In this document: piece after piece, positions 44,373 to 53,472 of the stretch
Numbering within the stretch: position 1 is the first letter of the stretch
How the letters are laid out: the number at the start of each line of letters is the position of its first letter
NCBI GenBank assembly: GCA_024653485.1
Contig: JANLFY010000007.1
Span: 62,001-126,000, forward strand
Reading direction: 5' to 3'
Length of the DNA: 64,000 bases
Source: Bacillota bacterium
GTDB taxonomy: Bacteria; Bacillota; SHA-98; UBA4971
The notes under the pieces: model-generated
What the model was told of the DNA's origin: nothing
The model's database searches: none
The model's input: only the letters and a program-made list of their open reading frames with translations
Position numbers and translations under genes: made by a program

Positions 44373-46046
44373 TTAGCCTGTGATTCCCATCCTGTCGAAC
44401 ACCACGTCGCCCCCTAGAACCGTGGCTAGCACTCGGGTATTGATGATGTCGTCGGGTCTAGCAGCGAAGAGGTCCTGGGAGAGCACTACGAAGTCGGCGA
44501 GTTTGCCGGGGGCAATCGATCCCTTCAGGTGCTCCTCGCCGGAGGCGAATGCCGCGCCCAGTGTGTAGCCGTGGACGGCCTGTTCTACCGTAAGGCATTC
44601 CTCCGTGCGCCAGCCGGGCAGCCGAACTTCATCTGCGCGCTTTCGCGTCACGGCCGCGAAGATTCCCTCTATAGGGTCTGGGGCTTCCACAGGCGCGTCC
44701 GAGCCGAACGCAAGGCGTGCGCCGGCCGCGGCGAGGGACCTGTAGGCGTAGGCCAGAGACTCCCGCTTACCCCAATGCAAGTCGGCCATGTACCGGTCCG
44801 AGGTGGCGTGGACGGGTTGGACTGAAGCGATGACGTCCAAAGCCGCGAACCTGTCCAGGTCGTCAGGATGCACCAGCTGGGCATGCTCTATCCGGTGTCT
44901 GAGTCCCCTTCCCTGTGTCGCGCCGGCCTTGCCGGGATCTTCTGCGCCCGCGCCGGCCCGCGAAGGCACGCAAGCAGGCGCCTGAGCCGCTCGCGCGGCC
45001 GCCTCGAAGGCATCCAGAACCATCCTGTTCGCCTTGTCGCCGATGGCGTGGACTGCGACCGCTATGCCCGCCCCTGACGCTCGTGAGATCACGTCGACGA
45101 GCTCCTCGGGAGTCGTGGTGAGGATGCCCGTGCTTTCGGGGTTGGTCGAGTACGGCTCGAGGAGCACCGCGCTCTGAGACCCGAGTGCGCCGTCGGCGAA
45201 CACCTTCAGAGGACCGACGCGCAGGTGCGAGTTCCCGAATCCCGTAGTGAGTCCCAGTTCGATGGCGTGATGAAGATTGGAATGTGGGATCATCATGTAC
45301 ACTCGCAACCCCAGCTCACGCCCGCTCGCCATGCTCTGGAACGTCCTGAAGGCGAGGTCGTCCTCGCAGTCGTGGATGCCGACCACGCCTAGCTCATGCA
45401 GGTGCGGTATGGCGGCGGCGACCGCCTCCACGCACTCGGCCAGGCTGGGGGCAGGGATGACCCTTTCCACCAAGGCTTGGGCGCTTTCGCGCAGGATGCC
45501 CGTGGGCTCACCGGTGCTCGCGTCGCGTTCTATCTTGCCCCCTTCGGGGTCTTGGGTTCGCCCGCTCACCCCCCCTGCCGCGAGGGCTGCGGAGTTCACC
45601 CACATGCTGTGACCGTCCTTGCTCGTGAGCGCCACGGGACGGCCGAGAGACGCCGCGTCGAGGTGGGCGCGTGTTGGGACGCCGCCGTCCTTCCAGATGC
45701 TCCTGTTCCACCCGTGGCCGAGGATCCATTCACCGGGTTTCGTGCGAGCTGCCCTCTCGGCTACCATCCGGACTATCTCGTCGATGGACGTGACTTGGTC
45801 GAGGTTCAGGCGCCGCGCGCCGAGGGCGTACCACACAAAGTGGATGTGGCAGTCGATGAATCCGGGGACGACAGTGGAGCCTCGGAGATCGATCCGCTGG
45901 TAGCGCCCGCACAATGCGGCCTCTGCTTCCTCGCGCGTTCCGACCGCAACGATCCTGCCGCCGGCCACGGCAATGGCTGATGCCTTGGGGCACCGTGGAT
46001 CCATGGTATGGACGCACGCATTGTGGTAAAGAGCTCTGTCGTACAT
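44373..46046 (-). CDS. Amidohydrolase family protein, YtcJ-like
   Basis: A ~557-residue metal-dependent hydrolase of amidohydrolase family 3. Marks are VVPGFIDCHIHF (metal His pair), SKDGHSMWVNSAAL, HAIGDKANRMVLDAF, RIEHAQLVHPDD and FGSDAPVEAPDPI with the catalytic Asp. Members act on formamides, N-acyl or similar amide bonds; the substrate here is unknown. ATG at 46046 is chosen, but its ribosome site (GGGAGG) is rather far (11-12 bases). There is an R/A-rich loop around residues 355-385 that lengthens it. Divergent from the MarR-arsM genes. Confidence 0.85.
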   Translation of the reverse strand: MYDRALYHNACVHTMDPRCPKASAIAVAGGRIVAVGTREEAEAALCGRYQRIDLRGSTVVPGFIDCHIHFVWYALGARRLNLDQVTSIDEIVRMVAERAARTKPGEWILGHGWNRSIWKDGGVPTRAHLDAASLGRPVALTSKDGHSMWVNSAALAAGGVSGRTQDPEGGKIERDASTGEPTGILRESAQALVERVIPAPSLAECVEAVAAAIPHLHELGVVGIHDCEDDLAFRTFQSMASGRELGLRVYMMIPHSNLHHAIELGLTTGFGNSHLRVGPLKVFADGALGSQSAVLLEPYSTNPESTGILTTTPEELVDVISRASGAGIAVAVHAIGDKANRMVLDAFEAAARAAQAPACVPSRAGAGAEDPGKAGATQGRGLRHRIEHAQLVHPDDLDRFAALDVIASVQPVHATSDRYMADLHWGKRESLAYAYRSLAAAGARLAFGSDAPVEAPDPIEGIFAAVTRKRADEVRLPGWRTEECLTVEQAVHGYTLGAAFASGEEHLKGSIAPGKLADFVVLSQDLFAARPDDIINTRVLATVLGGDVVFDRMGITG

Positions 46047-46257
46047 GACGGTCTCGGTCCTCCCACCCTCGTTGCCTCGGGCCAAACGCGCGATGCATCT
46101 CGTGGCGTCGCGAAACTCACTGCCCGCTTGGGCCCCTTACAAGAGGAGTATACTGGCAAGAGGGTGTTGGCGCAATGGGCAGCGGGGACGGTGCGAAAAG
46201 AGCGTCCCGCCTTCCCCGCGTCCAATGCCGACCGAGAACGCCCGGCCATGAATATAG

Positions 46258-46286
46258 TTGACATTATCAATAATTGCGCGTATCAT
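46258..46286 (+). promoter_or_regulatory. Promoter of the MarR-ArsM operon with palindromic operator
   Basis: TTGACA (46258-46263), a 17-base spacer and TATCAT (46281-46286), the best consensus promoter in the window. Within the spacer ATTAT-CA-ATAAT (46263-46274) is a perfect palindrome and a likely site for the MarR protein, placed where binding would block RNA polymerase. Confidence 0.75.
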
Positions 46287-46313
46287 AGATTCTGGATTGC
46301 GGGAGGTGCGCTC

Positions 46314-46862
46314 ATGGATGACCTGGATTACGCGGTGCAGATGCGGGAGCTACTGAGGAAGCTCGTTCGGGGGATCGGGCTGCTCGACCGCGAAGACGCC
46401 GAGTGTTGCGGGATGACATTATCCCAGTGTCACGCGCTTGGTGAAATCGCGGCTGACGAAGGATTGACCGTTGGCGAGCTCGCCGGGCGGCTGTGCGTGG
46501 ATCCAAGCGCGGTGACGAGGATAACCGATGCCCTCGTCCAAAGCGGGCTTCTGAAAAGAGCGGGAGACCCAGAGGATCGCAGGCAAGTGAGGCTACACCT
46601 TACAGCCGAGGGAAAGGCGCTCTGGGAGGATACGCAGAGGGTGATGGCTGAAAGGGCAGGCGCTCTGGCGAGACGGATCCCCGTAACGGAGCGCGAATCG
46701 GTACTCACGGCGCTCGAACGTCTCGTGGAAGCGCTGGGCGATGAGGGTTATCTGCTTAGGTCGTGGGCGAAAGGAGGATGTCAGGGTGGAGGAGAGCGAA
46801 AAGGAGCGGAAGCTGGAAAGGGAGATCCTTGCTCGATACGAAGCCGTGGCGAAGAGGTTTGA
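46314..46862 (+). CDS. MarR-family transcriptional regulator with N-terminal cysteines
   Basis: A ~182-residue winged-helix repressor. The recognition region reads LTVGELAGRLCVDPSAVTRITDALVQSGLL and the wing is RAGDPEDRRQVRLHLT, both classical MarR. Before the DNA-binding domain lies DAECCGMTLSQCHAL with C31, C32 and C39, which could bind a thiophilic metalloid or sense oxidants. ATG at 46314 follows GGGAGGTG by five bases; the longer frame from 46008 covers the promoter. It overlaps the following arsM-like gene by 77 bases in another frame, and a palindrome sits in its own promoter, so autoregulation is likely. Confidence 0.88.
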   Translation: MDDLDYAVQMRELLRKLVRGIGLLDREDAECCGMTLSQCHALGEIAADEGLTVGELAGRLCVDPSAVTRITDALVQSGLLKRAGDPEDRRQVRLHLTAEGKALWEDTQRVMAERAGALARRIPVTERESVLTALERLVEALGDEGYLLRSWAKGGCQGGGERKGAEAGKGDPCSIRSRGEEV

Positions 46863-48186
46863 GGAAGACGCGGCGAGTGGTTGCGGATGCGGTGCGTCGG
46901 CGGGCGGACCGGAGGAGTCCGGCGGGGCTGCGAGGTGCTGCTCGAGCGGGCCCAAGGTCACGGGCAGTTGCTGCGACGGGCGCGGTGCACGAGAAGGATC
47001 GGGCAGCGGACTGAGGGGCGCGACGCGTGATGCGACGCGCTTGGATACTAGGGAAAGCGGCTTGGGATGCGCGCGTCTCGATTCGTTGATTGAGCTTTAC
47101 CCCGGGGAGGTTCTCCTGGACATCGGGAGTGGACCGGGACTCGAAACCTCGAAACTCGCGCGGCGAGTGGATCCGGCTTGGGCTTTCGGCCTGGACCCTG
47201 TCGCCCGCATGGTCAAGGTGGCATCGGAGAACGCGCGGAGGATGGGCGTAAGGAACGTGTCATTCCTGAAAGGATCGGTGGAGGACATCCCCTTGGCCGA
47301 CGAGAGCGTGGACGTTGTCGTGTCAAACTGCGTCATCAACTTGGCCATGGATAAGGAACGCGCCATGCGAGAGGTGTTGAGAGTCCTTCGCCCCGGCGGG
47401 CGTTTGACGGTGGCGGACACTGTTTGGCTGGGTGCCCCTTCCGCAAGCGTCAGGGAGAGCGCCCAGGCATGGGCATCGTGCATAGGTGGGGCGCTCGAGG
47501 CGGATGAGTACCCCGGCATTCTCGCAAGGGTCGGGTTCGAACACCCGAGGCTGAAGGTCTTGCATGCAGCAGACGCCTCGGCCTCTTCGGGGTGTTGTGA
47601 GCCAGGGTATTGCGGGTCGGCCGCAGGGCAAGACGATGACGAAGGTCGCGCGGAAGGCGGCACAAGGAGCGTTTGCGGTTGCACCCTCCCGCCTGAAGCG
47701 CCCGCGCTCGCGAGCGCTCTCGTGACCGCGGAAAAGGGCGGTTTCCCCGACGGGGCCGTCAAGATACGAAGGGCAGAGCCAGGGGACCTCGGCATCGTCG
47801 TCCGCATCCTTGAAGCGGCCGGGCTGCCCGTGGCGGGCGTCCAAGAGCATTTCGGCGAGTTCATGGTTGCCCAGGCGCCGGACGGCACGATCACGGGAGC
47901 AGCTGGCCTCGAAGCACACTCGTCCTCGGCTCTGCTGAGGTCCGTGGCCGTGCTTCCTCGCTGGCGCGGTACGGGAGTGGGCCGACGCCTGGTGTCTACG
48001 CAGCTCTCGAGGTTGGCCAGCGGAACTCACGTGTACCTGCTCACGACGACTGCGGAGGCGTACTTCCGTTCGTTTGGGTTTGAGAGGATCTCAGCGGAGG
48101 ACGTTCCGGAGGAACTAAGACAGTCTCGTGAGTTCCAGGGGGCGTGCCCACAGTCCGCCGCGGTGATGCGCCTCGTTCTGTCGTAA
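46786..48186 (+). CDS. ArsM-like arsenite methyltransferase fused to a GNAT acetyltransferase
   Basis: A ~466-residue fusion. Residues ~105-250 are a SAM-dependent methyltransferase (LLDIGSGPG at ~110-118, PLADESVDVVVSNCVINL). The SNCVINL motif (C182) and CIGGALEADEYPGILARVGF (C232) match the As(III)-binding cysteines of ArsM. The N-terminal part and the mid-linker (~260-305) are rich in Cys (GCGCG, CC, CGC). Residues ~325-466 are a GNAT domain with the acetyl-CoA loop RGTGVGRRL, resembling ArsN-type acetyltransferases. Predicted role: methylation and further modification of arsenicals. GTG at 46786 follows AAGGAGG by eight bases, inside the end of the MarR gene. Confidence 0.85.
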   Translation: MEESEKERKLEREILARYEAVAKRFEEDAASGCGCGASAGGPEESGGAARCCSSGPKVTGSCCDGRGAREGSGSGLRGATRDATRLDTRESGLGCARLDSLIELYPGEVLLDIGSGPGLETSKLARRVDPAWAFGLDPVARMVKVASENARRMGVRNVSFLKGSVEDIPLADESVDVVVSNCVINLAMDKERAMREVLRVLRPGGRLTVADTVWLGAPSASVRESAQAWASCIGGALEADEYPGILARVGFEHPRLKVLHAADASASSGCCEPGYCGSAAGQDDDEGRAEGGTRSVCGCTLPPEAPALASALVTAEKGGFPDGAVKIRRAEPGDLGIVVRILEAAGLPVAGVQEHFGEFMVAQAPDGTITGAAGLEAHSSSALLRSVAVLPRWRGTGVGRRLVSTQLSRLASGTHVYLLTTTAEAYFRSFGFERISAEDVPEELRQSREFQGACPQSAAVMRLVLS

Positions 48187-48577
48187 GCGTGGACTCGCTC
48201 GAGACAGGCGGTCCCGCGCTGGTGTGGGAGTGCCAAGCATCGGGATCCGGAGGTTCCTGCGATCATTTACTGGCGACGCGGGCACGGATGACCACGGACG
48301 CAGGGAGAACCGCGCGGACGGAAGTCCCTTCATGTGCAGTCCCGGGAGCCATGTGGTATTCTTGAGCTGCGTGTCTCTGGCGCGGGCGTGCACAGCGGGC
48401 TTGCACCACGGTTGGCTGTACCGTAGGATCTGAGACGGCGGGGCACGCGAGAGGGCATGCGGTCGCAATCTCGAGAGGCACGGCGTTCCGGAACCGAGGT
48501 AGTCATCGGCTGGGGGGCCAAGGAGCCGCGTCGCCGCGGGATCGGGGAGCGGAGCGTTCGGAGGGAGAACGGATCCG
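48187..48577. other. Gap of about 390 bases before the ABC-F gene
   Basis: No gene is recognised. A possible extended -10 (TGGTATTCT, 48354-48362) lacks a good -35. It could be the ABC-F promoter with a leader of about 200 bases. No short leader peptide or riboswitch was recognised. Confidence 0.35.
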
Positions 48578-50545
48578 GTGGTCGTCATTCAGGCAACCCA
48601 GATATCCAAGTCGTTCGGGACAAACCAGGTGATCTCGGCAGGATCGTTCAGGATCAGGGCCGGCGAGAAGGTCGGGTTGGTCGGGCGGAACGGCGCCGGG
48701 AAAACTACCCTCCTAAGACTGATCGCGGGGTTGGAAGCGCCTGACTCCGGCGAGATCGTGGTGGCGCCGGACGTGCGGCTAGGGATCGTTGAACAGGATC
48801 CATCTTTCGACCCGGGGGCATCCCTGATAGAGGTGGTGTACGACGGCCTTCGCGAGCTCACCGAGATGGAGAAGGACATCGCGCGACTGTCTCGCGAGAT
48901 GAGCTCGCCCGAAGTCGCGTCGTCCCCCAGACGGTTGGACAGGGTGATGCGCGAGTTCGCTGCCGTCACGGAGGAGTTCGAGAGGCGGGATGGATACTCC
49001 ACGGACAGCAGGGTGGCCGGGGTGCTGGCAGGCCTGGGGTTTTCCCGCGAAGACCGTTCCCGCCCCGTCGGCAGCTTCAGCGGAGGCGAGAGGACGAGGA
49101 TCGCGCTGGCGAGGGCGCTCATAGCCCGACCCGATGTGCTTCTGTTGGACGAGCCCACCAACCACTTGGACATCCCGTCCACGTCATGGCTCGAGGATTT
49201 CCTCGCGGAGTACGAAGGCGCAGTCGTGGTCATCTCTCATGACAGGCAATTCTTGGATTCCGTCGTTACGAGGCTCCTAGAGGTGGAGGACCACAAGATC
49301 ATCGAATACGCGGGGAACTACTCGTGGTATGTCGAGGAGAAGGGGCAGAGGCTCGCGCAGCAAGAAACTGCATATGAGCTCCAGCAGAAGGAGGTCGCGA
49401 GGCTGGAGGGCGCGCTCAAGCACTACACAGCCCTCTCGGCCAGGAACAACAAGTTCGCGAGACGTGCGGAGGACATCCGAAAGAGACTCGCGCGCATGGA
49501 GCGCGTAGAGAGGCCGATCCTGAAGCGGAGGAGCATGGGCTTCTCCGTGTCGAGCTCGGGGCAGAGCGGAGAGTGGGTCCTGAAGGCCAAAGGGCTTACC
49601 ATGACGTTCGGCGACCGCGTCCTGTTCAAAGACGCAGACATTGTGGTGAAGCGAGGCGAGCGCGTCGGGATCGTCGGCAGGAACGGTGTTGGGAAGTCCA
49701 CCCTCCTGCACCTCATCACCGGCCGCAAGGAACCGTCGGCTGGAACCGTGCGCATCGGGACGGGCGTTTCGGTGGGGTACTACGATCAGCAACACGCTGA
49801 CCTTGCGCTCGAAAGGACCGTGCTCGAGGAGATGATCGGGTCGACCGGGCTCGCGCCGCAGCAGGCACGCGACCTCCTAGGACGCGTCCTCTTCAGGGGC
49901 GACGACGTGTTCAAGCGAGTCGGCGACCTGTCGGGGGGCGAACGGAGCCGGGTCGAGCTCGCGAGGATAATGGCGCTGGGATGCAACCTGCTCGTCATGG
50001 ACGAGCCCACGAACCACTTGGACATCGATTCCATAGAGGTCCTTGAGAGGGCGCTCGCGGCATACGAGGGCACGCTTCTAGTGGTATCGCACGATAGGTA
50101 CTTCCTCGAGAGGACGGTCGATAGGATCATCGAGATCGAGGAAGGCCGGATCGTGGACTACCCTGGAGGGTACGCATACTATGTCGAGAAGAAGGTCGCT
50201 CGCGAGACGAGCGCCAGTGACGTGCCCGAGATTTCGCGTGGGAGGGATGGCGCGGCGGAGAGGACGAGGACGTCGAACAAACAACGCGCAACCTCGCGCC
50301 AGCCGAAGGACTCGCGGGATCGCCCAGATGCGGGAAGCGCCGATCACGACCAAGAGGCTGCAGCCATTGAGAAGCGCATCATGGAGCTGGAGGATGTCAT
50401 CAAGCAGCTCAACGCGGAGCTCGCGGACCTCGAGATATACCTCCATCCCGAGCGAATGGCCGAGAGGGCCAAGGCGCTGCGAGACGCGGAAAAGGAGCTC
50501 TCCACGTATTATAGGAGGTGGGAGGAACTAGTGTTCACCCGGTAG
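48578..50545 (+). CDS. ABC-F family ATPase (Uup/YdiF-like)
   Basis: A 655-residue soluble protein with two ABC domains and no membrane part. Domain 1: Walker A GRNGAGKTT (~residues 36-44), FSGGERTRIALARAL, LLDEPTNHLDIP. Linker: charged helical P-site interaction motif around residues 250-310. Domain 2: GRNGVGKST, LSGGERSRVELARIM, MDEPTNHLDID. The C-terminal ~80 residues form a coiled coil after a basic, low-complexity linker (~560-590). ABC-F proteins act at the ribosome exit site in translation quality control, or give antibiotic resistance. GTG start; spacing from GGAGGGAG is about ten bases. Its last 18 bases overlap the end of the converging barrel gene. Confidence 0.9.
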   Translation: MVVIQATQISKSFGTNQVISAGSFRIRAGEKVGLVGRNGAGKTTLLRLIAGLEAPDSGEIVVAPDVRLGIVEQDPSFDPGASLIEVVYDGLRELTEMEKDIARLSREMSSPEVASSPRRLDRVMREFAAVTEEFERRDGYSTDSRVAGVLAGLGFSREDRSRPVGSFSGGERTRIALARALIARPDVLLLDEPTNHLDIPSTSWLEDFLAEYEGAVVVISHDRQFLDSVVTRLLEVEDHKIIEYAGNYSWYVEEKGQRLAQQETAYELQQKEVARLEGALKHYTALSARNNKFARRAEDIRKRLARMERVERPILKRRSMGFSVSSSGQSGEWVLKAKGLTMTFGDRVLFKDADIVVKRGERVGIVGRNGVGKSTLLHLITGRKEPSAGTVRIGTGVSVGYYDQQHADLALERTVLEEMIGSTGLAPQQARDLLGRVLFRGDDVFKRVGDLSGGERSRVELARIMALGCNLLVMDEPTNHLDIDSIEVLERALAAYEGTLLVVSHDRYFLERTVDRIIEIEEGRIVDYPGGYAYYVEKKVARETSASDVPEISRGRDGAAERTRTSNKQRATSRQPKDSRDRPDAGSADHDQEAAAIEKRIMELEDVIKQLNAELADLEIYLHPERMAERAKALRDAEKELSTYYRRWEELVFTR

Positions 50546-53464
50546 ACCGGGTACCGCCCGATCCCATCCAGACACCAGAAGCAGCGTGAGATATGGTCCC
50601 GGCTGCCAAAGGCCTCCGACAGCAGCAGGATGCGACCCCGCCAGAGGCACGCGATAGCCTAGCACCAGTCGCGCGTGAGGGGAGATGTCGCACGCAGCTC
50701 GGGCCTCCAGTGCCGCTACGGATAGGTCTCCAGGACGTAGGTGCGTCCAGGACACTCCCGCGCCGAGGGATAGTCCTGGTGCCACCCGGCGTTCGAGGTG
50801 CGCCGCTGCCGACTGAGTCACGGTGGAGGCAGGCACGGGCGGAGAATGGTCGTCGATCCGCTTGAGCGAGAAGGTCCCTGACGCGGACGTCGCCTGGTCG
50901 AGCGCCACTGAGCAAGAGAGGGATAGGGAGAGCTTTCTCTTCGTATGCAAGTGCTCGGGGCGGCTCACCTCGCTTTGGCAGGTGAGCCTAGCCACCGGCT
51001 CAAGGCGTCCCGGAAGGGCGATGCCAGCCTGCATCGAGACAGATGAAGCGCTGGGCTCGAAGGAGGCGTCAAGATCCGCGTGCCACGAACCACCGCCCAG
51101 GGCATCTCCCCCGACGAGCATCGAACCTGTGAATCTCCGGTTCGCTGTGTCGTACTGGCCGACCATGGAGAGGCGAGCCTTTCCACTAGCCAGGTACCGC
51201 ACTTGGAGAGTCGACTCTGCCGCGCTGTCGGTCGGTCCTCCTTGCGTAGCGGAGGTACCGATGTGCCGACGGTGGGTCAATGAAAGGCTGAGACCGCCGC
51301 CGAGAGGAAGGGAGAACGCAAACTCGGCTGCGGGGTGCGAGGCCCCCCGCAGGGACAGTCGCCCCGCGACCCCCGATTGCATCGCGAGGGTGGCGCTCAC
51401 CGTGGGATGGACGAGTATGGCCTCACCGCTCTTGGCGATGTCCACGCCCGTTGCGATGGTCAGCCCATCGGCAATGGGCGCTTCCCAGACCCCGGACAGC
51501 TGAGGCAACCCCTGGGTCGTATCGTAGCTTGCCCCCAAGGTGAGACCCCGCACAGGTGTGGCATCCATCCCCACGCGAAGGGCGGGGAGCCCGGAGCTTG
51601 CCCCGGATGCCAAGGATAGCCCCGCGGTGAACCTGACGTGCCGTGCTATGGGGGTGACCAGGGTCGCGAGCCCGGAGAATGCGGATTCTTGCTGCGGCGC
51701 TACAAGCCGGTCCATCATCTCACTGCTCGTTGCGGCCCAGCTCATGCGGCCTTCGCTGCTCAGGCTCAGCTCAAGGCCGGTTTTGGCACGGGCAGCGACA
51801 CTGCCCTCCGCATGCAATGAGGTGTATTGCAGACCCATCTCCAAGGTGACGGACTCCGCTCCAGCTAACACCCAACTCGGCGACGCGGTGGCAGCGTCTG
51901 CCTCAGACTGGTCGGAGGGTTGCAGCGGAATGTCAAGCCGCACGGTCTCACCCGGGGCGATGCTCACCACAATCATGGTCGTCCGCGGCTCCCAGCCTGG
52001 CGGGAGAGTCCGCTCGTCCACCCGAAGGACGTGGTTTCCGGGGGACAAGCCCCCCAGCACGACTAGTCCTCCGGCGTCGGACCTTGTAGACTTCGCGCCG
52101 CCCGCCCATACGAGCACTCCTTGTGCGGGCTCATCCGTCCGCGTCATCCTGCCGTCCCGATCGCGATCGATGAAGACCCGGCCGACGACGGCTCCTCGGG
52201 CGGATTCAGCCGCGGCGTCGATGCCCAGTCGAACGACGGCCTCCTCCGATCTCAGGATGAACTTGCCAAGTGCAGCCGATGCACGCGCGCGCAGCACGCG
52301 GTCGCCAGAGAGCGCGTCCGGCCCAACTATGGCCTTGAAGGAGAAGTTGACGGAGTCCCCTCCCGGTATGGCCCCGAGATCCCATGAAACGCCGGTCGTC
52401 GTGGGGATAGTCAAGGGGACCGTAGCCGTTCGCCCGCCCTTGCCATCATCGAAGGCACAGGTCTCATTGACTGAGCGGACCCCCTGGGGGAGTTCGAACT
52501 CGACTCGTGAGTGCGCCAATTCGGACGTGCCGGCGTTCCGCAGGCGAGCTGACACGGTCACGATGTCGCCGACGGTGGCTGATTGTGGATGGGAGCTCAC
52601 GGAGAGCTGCAGCATCGTTCCCAAGTCGTAACGCGGGCCCGCTTCTCCCGTCGGCCGTTGAGGGCTGCGCGCGCCTCGCCGCACGTTGATGTAACCTCCG
52701 GCTATTATATATAGCGAGCTCGTGATTGAGTACGAGTACACGCCGTCAGGGACGGGCACGCCAGCCATGTCCCTCCCGTCCCACGTCTCTTCGTACCAAC
52801 CATCAGGCGGTCGCGGAAAGGATCGCGTGAGCACCACTCTGCCAGTGGAATCGAATACCTGGACCGTGACGTATGGGTACGACACGCGCGAGTAGTAGTA
52901 CCGCACCGTGGCGACCTGATGAACGTCTGGGTCGAAAGGGTTTGGATCCACGTACGACGTCGCGAGCGTTCCGAAGCTGGTTGTGTACACGAGATCACTC
53001 CGGTACTCCGCTTCGCCGGCTAGAGCCGGGGCATCGTAGCCTACGCTCAGCCGGTAGTCCATGGCTACGATGCCACCGTTCACCGGGCCGTCGGTGACCA
53101 ACGTCACCGGGGCAGTGGCGCATTTCTGAAACGGTGCGGGTTGCCCGTTCAAGCGGGCGGCGAGCTCGAGGCTGCCGATGGGGAAGGTGGGACCACCTTC
53201 CCCGGCCCTGAAGTCTCCGGTAGCGGCGACGCTCAGGTTCCAAGATCCCGCCCTTTGCGTCTTCACCGCGATGTACACTGCGTCAGAGACCGTGCGAGGC
53301 GGCGACTCTGGGCTCACCTCACCGAAATGGATCCCGCCTTCTTCCATTGTCATCTCGAGGGTAGGTTGAATAGCCTGAGTCGCCGCTTGCGGCTGTAGCA
53401 TCATCGCCGCTGCCATGCACAGGATGGATCCCGCGAGTGCGATACGCTTCGACCCGGTGGCCAT
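50528..53464 (-). CDS. Putative secreted multidomain beta-barrel (usher-like) protein
   Basis: A ~978-residue protein, not recognised as a known family. Residues ~1-30 form a signal peptide. ~35-165 is a beta-sandwich resembling the small secreted protein two genes upstream. ~185-255 is FlgD-like (VFDSTGRVV, WDGRDMAGVPVPDGVY). ~285-400 resembles DUF11. ~425-512 is a CarboxypepD_reg/SdrD-like domain with DRDRDGR. From ~535 to the end there are many alternating polar/hydrophobic strands (LTLGASYDT, LSLSLTHRRHIG, ARLVLGYRVPL) as in outer-membrane barrels. C-terminus is not a simple aromatic. ATG at 53464 is eight bases after the preceding stop. A pilus usher analog or an adhesin are both possible. 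Confidence 0.6.
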   Translation of the reverse strand: MATGSKRIALAGSILCMAAAMMLQPQAATQAIQPTLEMTMEEGGIHFGEVSPESPPRTVSDAVYIAVKTQRAGSWNLSVAATGDFRAGEGGPTFPIGSLELAARLNGQPAPFQKCATAPVTLVTDGPVNGGIVAMDYRLSVGYDAPALAGEAEYRSDLVYTTSFGTLATSYVDPNPFDPDVHQVATVRYYYSRVSYPYVTVQVFDSTGRVVLTRSFPRPPDGWYEETWDGRDMAGVPVPDGVYSYSITSSLYIIAGGYINVRRGARSPQRPTGEAGPRYDLGTMLQLSVSSHPQSATVGDIVTVSARLRNAGTSELAHSRVEFELPQGVRSVNETCAFDDGKGGRTATVPLTIPTTTGVSWDLGAIPGGDSVNFSFKAIVGPDALSGDRVLRARASAALGKFILRSEEAVVRLGIDAAAESARGAVVGRVFIDRDRDGRMTRTDEPAQGVLVWAGGAKSTRSDAGGLVVLGGLSPGNHVLRVDERTLPPGWEPRTTMIVVSIAPGETVRLDIPLQPSDQSEADAATASPSWVLAGAESVTLEMGLQYTSLHAEGSVAARAKTGLELSLSSEGRMSWAATSSEMMDRLVAPQQESAFSGLATLVTPIARHVRFTAGLSLASGASSGLPALRVGMDATPVRGLTLGASYDTTQGLPQLSGVWEAPIADGLTIATGVDIAKSGEAILVHPTVSATLAMQSGVAGRLSLRGASHPAAEFAFSLPLGGGLSLSLTHRRHIGTSATQGGPTDSAAESTLQVRYLASGKARLSMVGQYDTANRRFTGSMLVGGDALGGGSWHADLDASFEPSASSVSMQAGIALPGRLEPVARLTCQSEVSRPEHLHTKRKLSLSLSCSVALDQATSASGTFSLKRIDDHSPPVPASTVTQSAAAHLERRVAPGLSLGAGVSWTHLRPGDLSVAALEARAACDISPHARLVLGYRVPLAGSHPAAVGGLWQPGPYLTLLLVSGWDRAVPGLPGEH

Positions 53465-53472
53465 TCGCACCG

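Noticed and set aside
46008-46313. N-terminal extension of the MarR protein
   Set aside because: It would span the best consensus promoter of the window and has no ribosome site.
47536-47556. tRNA T-loop-like GGTTCGAA
   Set aside because: It lies inside the ArsM coding frame and no cloverleaf or acceptor stem can be built around it.
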